A DNA stretch of 26,138 nucleotides from Gracilaria domingensis. Taxonomy: Eukaryota > Rhodophyta > Florideophyceae > Gracilariales > Gracilariaceae. The notes below the pieces were generated by a model. That model saw only the letters and a list, made by a program, of their open reading frames with translations, did not search any database and was not told the DNA's origin. The position numbers and the translations under genes are program-made. Numbering within the stretch: the stretch's first letter is position 1; each line of letters opens with the position of its first letter. This document shows positions 7,475 to 17,577 of this stretch, one piece after another. The stretch lies in the NCBI GenBank assembly GCA_022539475.1, contig VCMS01000469.1, positions 1-26,138 of the forward strand. Reading direction: 5' to 3'.

Positions 7475-9480
7475 ATGACGTCGATCTTGACTGTCGCTCG
7501 ACATCCTTCTCCCTTCGGACGACCTTTCCTTGAAGTCTTTGTCGTCGTTTCTCGTTCATTTCTTCTTCCCATGGTCTACTACTGTACACATGAGAAGCGT
7601 GGGTGCCCCTTCGTTACTCGCCGAGGAGTCTTATCTCTTCAACAGCATGTCAACCATTGCCCGTTTCGTCTGAAAGCTGCGCTGGAAGACGACAATAGGC
7701 GGCCCATTCGGAGAAGCAAACGTCTCAAGCTTTCCGCGCACGCGGCCGCATCTTCCGAAACGGTCACTGCCCCTTGTCGCCTTCCCGAGCCTCCGGCGTC
7801 CGAGGACATCGTTGACCACACTCCGTGCGCCCCTCCCATTCCGGACACTTCGCATTGTGTTTCTCCTTCCCCGGGTTCCGCGTCGTTAGAGCAAGAACAC
7901 GGAAGCAATTCCCGCCCAGTGCCTTCTGAGGAGGCCCTCGGTGATTTGCATATGGATTATCTCACGGTTTGTCTGGTTTCAGTAGCTTCCAACCTTGGTC
8001 ATCGTGAGGCACACGAGCTAATTGAGCTACTTCGGGGCCCGCGATTCTCGCAAAAGCGATTCAACGAGACCATAACAAGTTCCAAGCGCTGTACAGAACT
8101 GAAGAACGCCATTTTCGACCGATACGCCTCAAAGGACGGTTTCAATCGAAGAACTGTCTGGCCAGAAGGATGTACGTTCAGCGCCACCCTCTACACGAGA
8201 GACCCCGTTCAGACACTTTTGAAACAGCTCCAGTTGGCTAACAACGAAAACACATTCTTCCACCCTATACCTCAGACCCACTCCACGAAAATATCTCACC
8301 CCATGTCCGGCTCTCTCCCAAGAGACGCCACCTCAAAACTTAAGGAAATGGTCATGGGCTCGTTGGATAGTAGAATAGTGTGGTACTCCCAAGAAATAAG
8401 TTACAGTGAATCTTTCGTAGGTCTTCTGCAGGTATACACCGATAAGTCTTCAACAACTCTAAAGCAAACATCAGTTACCGCCTATCCTCTTCACCTCATA
8501 TTTCTCAACTTCTCCGACGAGCTACGCCGTAAGTGCATCCGTGATGACCTCACAGTAGTGGCATACTTCCCTACCACACTGATCGAAGTTTCCGCATCTG
8601 AAGCAGACGCAATGCCATTCGTTTCTAGCAAGTCTCTACGCGAGTCCAGGATGCAAATCCTTCAAGAATCTCTTCGTCAAGTCCTGGAGCCCATTCTAAA
8701 TCTCACGCAGAAAGTTTTCAGTTCATCGGCGAAGACAAACTAAGTCGAGTGTGCCATCCTCTGCAAGTTTTCGTGCGGATACATTTGAGGCTAAAGACAT
8801 TCTGTTAACTCTTCACGCGACCAAAACGGGGAGCTCCTGTCATAGATTCGGGGCCCCTCCCTCATCTTTATGCAGTAGTATTCTTACTTCATTCACTGGA
8901 CCCTCTCATGACCAAACCAAAAGCGTTAGAGATACATACTCAGTTATTCTAGAATATGCAAAGAAAGACGAGGCAGGAAGAAGTATATGTCTTGCGAGGG
9001 AGAGTATATCTCAGGCGGTACTCTCAAGCGTTCTGATTACATATCTCTTATTCCGTCGTTCATCGAAACCCCCTTGACGGTAGGATTGATCCAGAGTTTG
9101 TTTCTATGCATTCTGTTGGGAACAAGGAGAGCTCTCTTCGAACAGTTACGCAACTTGCATCCAGACAAATTGAAGCTGATTAATACTCCAGAAATCGAAA
9201 ACCTCTAGTCAGAGACGCTACTCACTGCAATAGAATCATCCAGTCACGTTTATTTCGAACGATACGTACTCAAATCAGCAACTTTACAAACGCAAATCTA
9301 TCCCCAATGCAATGCAACTTTTTTGCCAAAGGTTTACATATAGATTTGTCCACGACGAAGAAAGGCAGGTCACTGAATGGAACCTTCACAAACGCAGATC
9401 TCCTTTGAATGATGGAGGCCAAAGCATACAAAAACCTTGACATGGTTTTCCTTTCGTAAAGGAATTCTTTGAAATCTGAT
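7475..9480 (+). pseudogene. Decayed Plavaka/KDZ-like transposase, copy 1
   Basis: The longest intact part runs from ATG 7475 (or, better by comparison with copy 2, ATG 7571) to TAA 8741-8743. It starts with a C2HC zinc finger (Cys5, Cys12, His26, Cys30 counting from 7571), then a Pro/Ser-rich linker. A conserved block follows (SATLYTRDPVQTLL), then TDKSSTTL...AYPLHLIFLNF...RRKC...VVAYFP near 8430-8590. That is the pattern SDKT-LT...YPV-L-IGN...RRK...L-AYLP of Plavaka/KDZ transposases. Line-by-line similarity to the minus-strand copy at 20.6-23.8 kb continues past the stop in shifted frames. PSSASFRADTFEAKDIL lies near 8751, and HIDLSTTKKGRSLNG and LDMVF near 9340-9445. The frame breaks at about 8716, and stops interrupt the later part. 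Similarity is lost after ~9480, so the C-terminal third is missing or unrecognisable. No terminal repeats or target duplication were identified. Confidence 0.7.
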
Positions 9481-10838
9481 AGGGAGCGCAGGACAGGGCT
9501 TCAATCAAAACAGTTTTCTCTCAGTACTCGGGCGTCGCTTGCACTAGTTATAGGTGCAATCGTGGCGCATGATGTAATGAAAACTCTATTTCGTCCCTTC
9601 GGTGGCAGATTGAAGCCTTTAACGCTCCTCGACAAAGTCGTGGGCAGGAATTCATAGCTCTAGAACTGGGAGTCTGAGGTTTTATCTCATATCTCAACAG
9701 AAGAAAAACTAGCACCATTGGCAGCCTTTTACGGCATCTCCGCAACACGTCGGTTAATGTCTTCTCTTGTATTGTTGGTGACAGGCTTTGTTAACGGAAG
9801 GTGAAGCGATACGATTTCAAAATCGGAACGATAATCATGTGCTACCACCTCAAGCACACAGGGCTGAACGGTTTTCATGTCTACCATCTGTTTTGCTTTC
9901 TGCGACGACTCTCGTCGCCATTCTGTTTCATAGAGTTTTATACTGAATGAATTTAGCATACAAGAGCTGCTACAAACCCCGTTCTCTAAACCTCTGAAAA
10001 TCATGTAGTAGTTAGCCTATCAGGACTCCATTTAATTATTTATGGTGTTTCGCAGAGAGCTCGCTCTATTACCCCTATAAATCCGGTATTATATGGTCGT
10101 TGGAGGCCTTCATCGCTGTTTGTCAGACTGTCACAACGAACAAATTAGATTCAGATATATAAATTGAACGCTAGAGCGGAAGCGCTCATGCTATTAGATA
10201 ATACCTTATCTTCATCCTCGGTAGAATTTGTATCTTCACGGGAAAAAGTGGTGGCGAGTATTTAAGTAGCTACATGCTGTCGTCACTCTGTTTTTTTATG
10301 CATCTCATCCCTGCGCATTACCACTTTTGTGCGTGAGGGTGTTGGAGCGCTTCGGTGGTACGTCTCTTCGCCACTTCGATCAGTTTAAATAGTGTAGTGT
10401 GTCAGACACTACACAAATTGTAACAAGGTCGCGTATTATGTTACTGGTTGAGCATCAATTGGATGAAAAAACTAGTTGATTTATCTCTAAAAGATCTGTA
10501 CTGAGCTCGCAACAAAATCGTTGCCAGGAATGCAACCGATTGTGTTTTGGGAGGTATCAAAACGCTACAGAATGGCCTCAAAAAGTTCCTTCTAGCGAAG
10601 GGTTTTGGTGGACGTAGATTTATGCGAACAATGGTAGCGCTCTCCATTCATGCGTTTTGAAGCGCTCCTAATACTCAAGATATACTCTAATTAATGTACA
10701 GCTTTTTCCCATCCCGCCAATCCACGTAGACAGCGGTGCCAACGTGTTCGCGGGCGGGTGCATGGTAATGAGTGCAAGAAGTGTTGAGGAAGGGTTTTTG
10801 GGAGGTCTCGGCATGGTGCTAAAATGTGACCAGAACGT
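9481..10838. other. Non-coding or unrecognisable stretch
   Basis: No gene is supported. Minus-strand open frames (for example 9729-10004) have no recognisable motif, although the stretch could include the eroded 3' end of transposase copy 1. A 9-bp hairpin (GTGTAGTGT/ACACTACAC) is at 10392-10414. The sequence is AT-richer than the block that follows. Confidence 0.5.
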
Positions 10839-11262
10839 GCCCACCGGCGTGGGGGGGATCGGTTGTGTTAGGGTGGCTACCATAACACAACCGCACCCCC
10901 CCGTCCGCGGGCACGTTTTGGCCGGTTTTTTAAAAAATTTGCTTTTTTATGCCCTCGGGCGGGGGGGTCCGTTCGTGTTAGGGTACCTACCCTAACACGA
11001 ACGGACCCCCCCGCCCGCGGGCACGTTTTGGCCGATTTTTTCAAAAATGTGCGATTTCATGCCTGCGGGCCGGGGGGTCCGGTCGTGTTAGGGTACCTAC
11101 CCTAACACGACCGACCCCCCCGCCCGCGGGCTCGTTTTCGCCTCATTCTGGTAGCGTCCACAGACCTCCCAAAACACACACCGCACGCATATCCAGCCGA
11201 AACGTAACGTGCCCGCGGGCAGGGTGGTCGAGTTGTGTTAGGGTAGCGACCCTAACACAACT
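10839..11262. repeat. Array of four GC-rich palindromes with TTAGGG/CCCTAA centres
   Basis: Four dyads are centred at about 10876, 10986.5, 11096.5 and 11246.5, giving spacings of about 111, 110 and 150 bp. The best (10951-11022) has 35-bp arms with one mismatch and a 2-base CC spacer: a G-run, then TCCGTTCGTGTTAGGGTA and its complement. The third (11061-11132) has one extra base in an arm. The first and fourth are more eroded; in the fourth only AGTTGTGTTAGGGT and its complement pair exactly. Between them are related spacers (CACGTTTTGGCCG...TTTTTTCAAAAATG). The arms begin in GCCCGCGGGC, itself a palindrome. The structure is a tandem array of a unit of about 110 bp rather than a single transposon. 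Confidence 0.85.
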
Positions 11263-11675
11263 TGATCTCGCGCGCTGCCAATACGACAGAATGACATTAC
11301 GACATGTCTGATGACACCCGTCTGCAACAACCCATGCCAGCAAACCTCCGCGCCGCCCACGGAGCGCGCGGCGCCATTCCTGCAGGCGGTGCGTCGTTCA
11401 ACGACGTTTGCGTGCCAGCTCATCCTGGATGGCCCATGCGTGCGAGACTTGGCTGCTGTGAGCGCGTCATCATGCTACGTGAATCAGCACCAGTTTATGT
11501 GCACCGCGCGGGACCAAGCGCCCTTCGCTATCATGGAGTGGAGACCGGAAACCTCAGGATTCGGGCGCCGCGCACAGTGCGAGGAGTAGCGCGGCGGCGA
11601 CCGCGCTTGTGTGCAGCGCGCGCGTCATGGCGACGAGCTCATTCCGTGCGGCGGCGATGCGTTATATTACCGCGC
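11263..11675. other. GC-rich non-coding stretch
   Basis: Long open frames exist on both strands because of high GC content, but none shows a recognisable domain or persistent coding pattern. Confidence 0.4.
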
Positions 11676-13480
11676 TCAAAGGCGCGGTAGCGGAGCTGGT
11701 TCGCTTTGGAGGCGCGAAGTAGTGACCAAGGCGCGCCTTTTGGTGACGAGGCTGAGCCACCGCGCGGCTCGTGGCGGCTGAGAGCGAGGCGCCCGCAGAA
11801 ATTGCGCGGACGTGGCCCGTAGTAGAAGGTGACAAAGTGAGATCAGACTCAAGCAACAACTGCGGCGAAAACGGCGAAGCTCGTTTACGCGCTCAATATG
11901 GTGTATTAACTCATGCAACAGCTGGACGCGCATCGCTCGCCCTTGGCGCACGCACGCCCGGCTGCGAAGTGCGCGCCCCTTGCCGCGATACGCTTCAGGC
12001 AGCGCTGCGCGTTGCGTGGCCGCTGTTTCGCGCTCGTCAACGCATGGCGCCAAACTCGGCGAGCACGCCGCCGGCCACGAACGCGAGCGCGACGGCAAAC
12101 GGCGGCGATGAGAAACGAGCGCTGCCACTCGCACATCGCCACAAGCATCACCGCGGCCTTGTCGGCGCGCGCAGTGCGGGTGTGCACGTCGGCGCCGATG
12201 ACGCGCGTGATGGCGGCCTACGAAGGCTGCGCGCCCACCAGCAGCACCTCGAAGCCCTTGATCAGAAGCGTCACGGCAGAGAGCACGTCAGTGAGCAGCT
12301 TGTACAGCAACATGCTTAGCGTGTCAACGTCTGCGATGAGTTCCACCGGCATGAGGTTGAACAGCAACGGCAGCTTGAAGATGGCCACGCTGCTCACTGT
12401 GAGCGCGTCGTTGTCGCGCTGCAGCGCGCGCGCGCACAGCAGCAGGGCCAGCCGCATTGGCGTATAATCGCGCGCCGACGGCGACAGCAGCTCACTGCCG
12501 AGCGTCGCACTGCCTGGCAGTGCCACGAACGCCCGCGCTGGAACGAAGCTGGGTGCTGTCCAGTTGCGGCGCTCCGCCACCGTCGTCGCCACCAGCGTCG
12601 CAGCATCATAGGCGACGCGCGCAGCCACGGGTCCAGTTAGGCGCTCACGAACGTGCGCACGCGTGGCGGCATGCCGAGGCCCGGGTTGGCATTGGTGGCC
12701 GCAGTCGCCACGTACCACGCGCCGCCGCGCTCGGCGAACAACGCCGAGTCGCGCACGCAGTGCTGCCCGCCCAGCCCGGCCGCCGCGAGAAAGAGACGCC
12801 CGGCGCGGTGGCGTGGCAGTGCCGACAGCACGGCCAGCGGCGGCGGCAACGTCGCCGCGCTTGGCCTGACGAAGCGCGGCACGGCGCGAGCCAGCGCGCC
12901 GGAGAAGTCGGCAACGCTGCCACACAACGCGCCCGCGTGCAGCTGGGGCGCGGCGGAAGCCGCTAGCGCGTCGGAGACTAAACTAGGGTCGGGCACAGCC
13001 CAGACGCGCACCGTAACCTAGCGCCACTGCACGCCGTTCCAAGGCCAGGGGGTTGGCGGCGCGCTGATCACACGTGGGCATGGCAGCGCGCTCGTCTACC
13101 AGCAGCGCCGATCGCAGCCGCGCCTCCAGAGGCGGCAGCTGGGCCAGCAACGCCACTACCGAGCGCGACAGCGCGCGTGCAGCCAAAATTGGCGCCTCTG
13201 GCAGCCCCAGCAGCGTGGCGTTTACTGGCACCACCGTTGGCCACGGCCGGCGCCGCCGAGGCTTCTGGCAGCGAGTCGGGCGTGGCCGGCTGGGCTCACG
13301 CGCGTTTGCAGTACAGCAGCAGCGCTACAGGGAGGGCAAGGAACCGGAGAGGGAACGCGGTACGGCGCGCTCATGGCACGTGAGTTGGCCATGGCGGCGG
13401 CAGCAGCGGAGTGAGACGCATAGCATGCCCGTTGGCGGTGCGCGCCGGGCGGCGCCGCGCGCGCGCACGATGCCCCGTTT
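11676..13480 (-). pseudogene. Eroded, GC-rich gene remnant of unknown function, membrane-protein-like
   Basis: On the minus strand, protein-like segments follow one another in different frames: near 13234-12983 (hydrophobic, Ala/Leu-rich), 13011-12637 (ordered segment containing ATNANPGLGMPP), and 12925-12218 (ending with RLALLLCARALQRDND and LLFNLMPVELIADVDTLSMLL). The last part looks like one or two membrane or amphipathic helices. The order and polarity suggest one former gene read from ~13.4 kb down to ~11.7 kb with several frameshifts. I do not recognise the family. Competing plus-strand frames (11771-12319, 12457-12966, 12653-13021) are Arg/Ala-rich and look like GC-driven shadows. GC content and codon use differ strongly from the intact genes at 4.4 and 15.9 kb. 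Confidence 0.3.
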
Positions 13481-13529
13481 GAGCGCTCTGCGGCGGCACG
13501 GGGCTTTGCTGCCGGCGTCGCGTCATGCG

Positions 13530-14184
13530 ATCCGCGTCCAAGATTGTACGTCCATCTTTTCACCATACTGTTGGCCAAACACAATGGCGGGAAGTAAGCC
13601 CTTCGCGAAGAGAATCTTTTAGGGCCAGGTAAGCATATCATTATTTCTCAAGATGACCAGCACACCATTCAAGGGTGCTGGAACCAGGCAGAAAAGTCAA
13701 AGCGTAAGTAAAGAGACGGTATACGAATCAAGCCATCTTGTTCAACGCTCGGCATCCGCTTCATATTAAAAATCATGGAGTGCTCCTTCCACTGCGAGCG
13801 ATCCTCAATTGCCAGTTCTTCAAACAGTCGCAGTATATTCGGATGAGCGCCAAAGAAGATATGCAAGTCTGTATCATACCAATTGCCGTCTTGATCCTTA
13901 CAGGTTGCAACCTTGCCGCCAAGCACATCGCGTGCCTCATACACCACATGGTCGCAGCCAGCATCGGCCAGATACTTGGCACAAGACAGACCAGCCAGCC
14001 AGGCGACCACAAAAGCGACGCACGGCGGCGCGACATCCTGCGACAGTCGGAGCGGTGGTGGTGAGACAGTAGCGTCTGCCTTGTTCATGCGCACGGCGCA
14101 CAGACGCACGCTGGAACACAATGGCGGACGAGCGCGCGGCTGAAGCGGCAGTGATGGGCAAACGGCCTCCATTTGGGAGCTCAT
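13530..14184 (-). pseudogene. PDS: Phytoene desaturase pseudogene fragment
   Basis: From ATG 14184 on the minus strand, after ~55 residues that could derive from a plastid transit peptide, comes [14 protein letters not shown], then [22 protein letters not shown], and [14 protein letters not shown]. This is unmistakably the FAD-binding N-terminal part of plant/cyanobacterial-type phytoene desaturase (carotenoid synthesis in plastids; 15-cis-phytoene to zeta-carotene). The dinucleotide-binding motif is damaged (AWLAG where GAGLAG is expected) and the conserved TGLHIFFGA is TDLHIFFGA. Near 13685 the frame shifts, after which [20 protein letters not shown] and FAKGLLPAIVFGQ continue in another frame. 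A TAA replaces the Glu codon expected in TWPEKI. Similarity ends around 13550-13530. Only about a third of the protein is present. No functional product is expected; the working gene should lie elsewhere in the genome. Confidence 0.9.
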
Positions 14185-14323
14185 AACGTGAGTCGGATGA
14201 GGAAGAATGTCGTCGACATTAAGCGAGCGCGGGAAATTGATAAAGTGTGTCGTTAAAATGTTTACAAAAAAGAAATGAGCTTCAGGCGCACTGCAGCCAC
14301 GATGCAGTCATATGCGATCAGCT

Positions 14324-15194
14324 CTACGAGACAAAGCAGCCTTCTCCCATTAAAAGTGCCAACGGCGCAACGGCCACGTTGTCATCGCTTCCAATCTCGT
14401 CCGCCACCAGCTCTGCGTCCGCGCTCAGCAACGCAATAAGCGCGAACAAGGTGAAGGTACCCGTGCCAGGCAGAACGGCCATTTCGAAGCACGAAAACCA
14501 GCGCAGCAATGCGAAGAAGCTCGTCGATGCGCCCAGCACAAACGCGATGCTGCTGGCCACACTCTGGCCGCTTCTGAGCCACTTTATGGACTAGACTCTG
14601 CGTCCCACCACCTCCAAGCTGGTCGCCAACGCACATGTTCGCCACGGCAACCGCTGTGGCTTGCGTGCCGAACAAAAGTAGCGTGAGCAACAGCAGCGTC
14701 ACACTATAGATCAGCGGTCCGTGAAGAGCCTCACACGCGCTTCCCCCCTTGACAACGCGCGCGCAAACTCGCTTCGCGCGGAGGCGGCCGACGACAAGCC
14801 CGACACTACAAACACAGCGAAGAACAGCAGCGGCACGCAGAAGGGCACACAGATGCGCGTGGGGTATCGCGCTATACAGCGGCCACAACGCAAGGGTTGC
14901 CGGCCGGCAACTGATGGGGATAATCTTTCTCGTCGTGCGCGAAGAAACAAGCCCAAGCGCTGCTACCGGTTGGCAGACGCTCAAGCACAGCGTGACGGCG
15001 CCGACGATCGCCAGCGTGAGCTGCGTGTCGCGCAACCCGTCGGTGAGCGCCGGCAGCATGAGCGCGCGCATCGCGCGCGCTCCAGGCAGGCATGCCGTGC
15101 GGGGCTGATGTAAATGAGCGCGATGCGACGTAGAGCGTGCGTGGGGGCGTGGGATCGGCAGCTCAGAAGCGACGGAAGCGGCCGGAGGAAGCAC
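14324..15194 (-). pseudogene. Eroded multi-pass membrane protein gene remnant
   Basis: The minus-strand frame from 15194 includes several hydrophobic stretches: LTLAIVGAVTLCLSVCQPVAAL near 15030, then HGPLIYSVTLLLLTLLLFG near 14710. Other frames supply further plausible membrane segments (CVPLLFFAVFVVSGL near 14830 and FALLRWFSCFEMAVLPGTGTF near 14490). Switching between frames gives a more protein-like chain than any single frame, which points to decay by indels. The GP-LL...LLFG pattern faintly recalls Yip1-type Golgi membrane proteins, but I would not assign it. It lies directly upstream of the phytoene desaturase fragment on the same strand. Confidence 0.35.
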
Positions 15195-15894
15195 GTCGCC
15201 TTCATGGCGGAAGGCCGCGCGATAAATGTGAGGGTGTAACGCGGCGAGCGAAAGCGGCTAGGCGTCAGCAGATGATGGTCGACTGCGGAGGTCGGCACCT
15301 GAGTCGTCAGCTGCGATCATCGCCAATAGTCAGCTAGAGGAAGCCTCGCGAGACGCCTCCGCGGCATGCGGCCGTTTTGGGGCGAGGCGGGTGCACGAGA
15401 TTGGGGACGGTTCTCACACGTACCTCTACAGAATAACTTTCCGGGAGACAGAGAGGAAGGATCCGAACGCGTGATGTGCGAGATATAGGTGAAGAGTGGG
15501 GACGGTGCGGAATGGGAAGGAATGGTGGGATAATTGAGGTGAGATGCGTTGCGATTTGCATCGCAACTCGGGGAAAAATGGAAACGCAAACTAGCACAAG
15601 CGCAGATTAGAGAGAGGGTCGCGGAAAAGAGTGGATGGGGCGGTGCGGCGAAATAGAACCTTTACAAAAACTAGGAGACCCAAGAATTAAACTGCACGAG
15701 ATGGAATTTAATATTCCAAAATTTCTTAATTCTTTGAGTGCCAGCCACTGCCACCCCCTCGCGCGCCCCAAAAAGCCCAAAAACTAGCTTAGTTTCCAAA
15801 GCGAACACACTATATTCCACTTCGCAGAACACAGACGTCATGACTTTGATGACACGCGCAGGTTAAATGCAATCTAGATGTGGTGCGAGGAAGC
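15195..15894. other. Upstream region of the methyltransferase-SET gene
   Basis: No gene is supported. GC content drops from the eroded island to ordinary composition across this stretch. A nested inverted repeat lies at 15682-15734: outer arms AAGAATTAA/TTAATTCTT around the palindrome-like GGAATTTAATATTCC at 15703-15717. A smaller one (AAACTA/TAGTTT) is at 15781-15795. A TGA at 15850-15852 closes the coding frame upstream of ATG 15895. No clear TATA box can be assigned. Confidence 0.5.
15682..15734. repeat. Nested AT-rich inverted repeat upstream of the methyltransferase-SET gene
   Basis: The 9-bp exact outer arms AAGAATTAA (15682-15690) and TTAATTCTT (15726-15734) flank an inner dyad GGAAT...ATTCC (15703-15717). 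It lies about 160 bp before the start codon and could be a regulatory dyad or chance AT symmetry. Confidence 0.5.
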
Positions 15895-17577
15895 ATGGAG
15901 AAGCAATTCTCAATGCATTGTGTCGGATATGACGAACTGGTGGAGGCCCATGGTACTATCTTCCCATCGGATACATCTTTGGAAGGCAACGTTCAGTTCG
16001 TGCTCACAGACCCACCATATGGCATCCGCGACAGCGAGTACGACGAATTGGCTGACGATGATATGGACAATAATGCGGACATCATGGCATCCATGCTTCG
16101 ACCAGGAGGACATTTCGTTTTGTTCTGCAGTATCGACCAGTTTGGAGACTGGGAAGAGATTTTGCGAGAGCACAAGTCGGAGGACGCAAGCGGAAAGAAA
16201 ACCGCATCATTCTTATTGGATTCGACGCCCATGAACTTCATTCGTTCTCGTTCGAACCCCTTGAAGAACCCTGCGCGTAATACTACTCGCCTGTTTGGGG
16301 CGACGGAGTACGCCGTGCATGGCGTGAGGAATGGAAACCCGTACGCGGAACAGAAGGTAATGGTGAACTATCAGAACTTCAACTACGTTTCAGCTCGCTA
16401 TCCTGGGCACTATTCTATCATTGACCAGGTTCCAAATCTTACGCCTGGGGAGAGTCTCCGATGGACAGTGAAGAGTGGTAGAAGAATTCGAACCGCGAAG
16501 GCTCGTCCAGAACAAAAGTCGAGGCAACTACTGATGGAGCTGATAGCGAGGTTCTCGAATCTCGGGGATGTTGTGGTTGATCTCTACTCCGGGACGTTCT
16601 CGTGCGCGCTGGCATCTATGGATATTGAGGGGCCTCGGCGTTTCATCGGATGTGAGCAAGATGAGCAGTGTTTCTCTCATGCCAAGCACAATGCTATTGT
16701 GCATTACGCAAGAAAGGTGTGGCGCAATGAATTGAAAATGAAAGAACCGGTTACGAATGAGGTAGTTCAAGCGTCTTATGTGGTGGATGCCAAATTTCCT
16801 GAACGGAAACGAAAGACTTCGACTATATGGAATGCACCCAAGGGATTCCCATCGTACCAATCTTTCCCATTCCATATCATGTCGTACCTATCCACCTATT
16901 GGAATGAACCTGGTCTTATCACTACGTACAAAGAGAAACCGTTCCATGAGTGGCCACTTGCCTTACAAGGGAAGATGACTACGTTGGACAGTCACACTTT
17001 ACTCTCTGTCGAGGCGACATCGCTATGGCTCTATGTGAAGAAGTCGAATATCAAACATGCAGCAAGTGGAAATGGAGTATTTACGAGTAGAGCGTTTTCC
17101 GAAGGGGAGTTTATTGGATACTTTTATGGGACCTTGGTGTATCATGATCTAAGCCGAAGCAATACCACACATTTGACGTATGGAGACGGAATGCTGGGGG
17201 CCACTGCATCTCGGTTCAGAAAGTATTGCATGCAAGTGAGGCTGAAGGGGCAAATGTACAACACTCTCCCGCATTATGATACTGAAGTCAACGCTGGTCA
17301 TGCCTGGATAGTTCCTGCTCCTTTCTGTGTAGCGGGCTATATCAATGACGCGTCATATCGTGAAGGTGATGAGGACAAGGAATTGGAAGAAATGGATTCT
17401 AACATGGCACGCAAACCAAATGTATTCATTCGCCAGCCCACAGAGTATCAGGCTACAACTTTGGGGCTTTTGGAGAACTACAGACTCCTCGTAGTCACGG
17501 CCTCAAGGGACATTAAGGAGCACGACGAAATTTACGTTGACTATGGACCCACATATCCTTGGGAAAGGTTAACCTAG
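15895..17577 (+). CDS. Beta-class DNA amino-methyltransferase fused to a SET domain
   Basis: The first ATG is 15895 (the two codons at 15880-15885 are GTG); stop TAG 17575-17577; 560 residues, uninterrupted. Residues 33-46 (QFVLTDPPYGIRD) contain the catalytic DPPY, followed by MLRPGGHFVLF at 67-76. After ~130 residues come EQKS (207-210, the usual TQKP position), VVVDLYSGTFSCALA (227-240, AdoMet motif I) and IGCEQD (251-256). The order DPPY then AdoMet motif defines the beta class (N6_N4_Mtase), typical of bacteria and phages; DPPY favours N6-adenine, though N4-cytosine is possible. Residues ~378-551 form a SET domain: GNGVFTSRAF, then GEFIGYFYG, GYINDAS (Asn-Asp in place of the usual Asn-His) and EIYVDYG. 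No cysteine-rich pre- or post-SET is visible. The protein would couple DNA methylation to lysine methylation, presumably in the nucleus. The bacterial-type half suggests horizontal acquisition. Confidence 0.88.
   Translation: MEKQFSMHCVGYDELVEAHGTIFPSDTSLEGNVQFVLTDPPYGIRDSEYDELADDDMDNNADIMASMLRPGGHFVLFCSIDQFGDWEEILREHKSEDASGKKTASFLLDSTPMNFIRSRSNPLKNPARNTTRLFGATEYAVHGVRNGNPYAEQKVMVNYQNFNYVSARYPGHYSIIDQVPNLTPGESLRWTVKSGRRIRTAKARPEQKSRQLLMELIARFSNLGDVVVDLYSGTFSCALASMDIEGPRRFIGCEQDEQCFSHAKHNAIVHYARKVWRNELKMKEPVTNEVVQASYVVDAKFPERKRKTSTIWNAPKGFPSYQSFPFHIMSYLSTYWNEPGLITTYKEKPFHEWPLALQGKMTTLDSHTLLSVEATSLWLYVKKSNIKHAASGNGVFTSRAFSEGEFIGYFYGTLVYHDLSRSNTTHLTYGDGMLGATASRFRKYCMQVRLKGQMYNTLPHYDTEVNAGHAWIVPAPFCVAGYINDASYREGDEDKELEEMDSNMARKPNVFIRQPTEYQATTLGLLENYRLLVVTASRDIKEHDEIYVDYGPTYPWERLT

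Noticed and set aside
9729..10004. 91-codon minus-strand ORF as a gene
   Set aside because: No motif, no neighbours to support it, and it lies where the tail of transposase copy 1 may have decayed.
10839..11262. Telomere or CRISPR array
   Set aside because: Only one TTAGGG per arm and no tandem telomeric run; units are palindromes with related spacers, not identical direct repeats with unique spacers.
11304..13622. Many long plus-strand open frames (for example 11771-12319, 12653-13021, 13074-13622)
   Set aside because: They overlap each other and the minus-strand remnants, are Arg/Ala/Pro-rich, and have no motifs; high GC removes stop codons on all frames.
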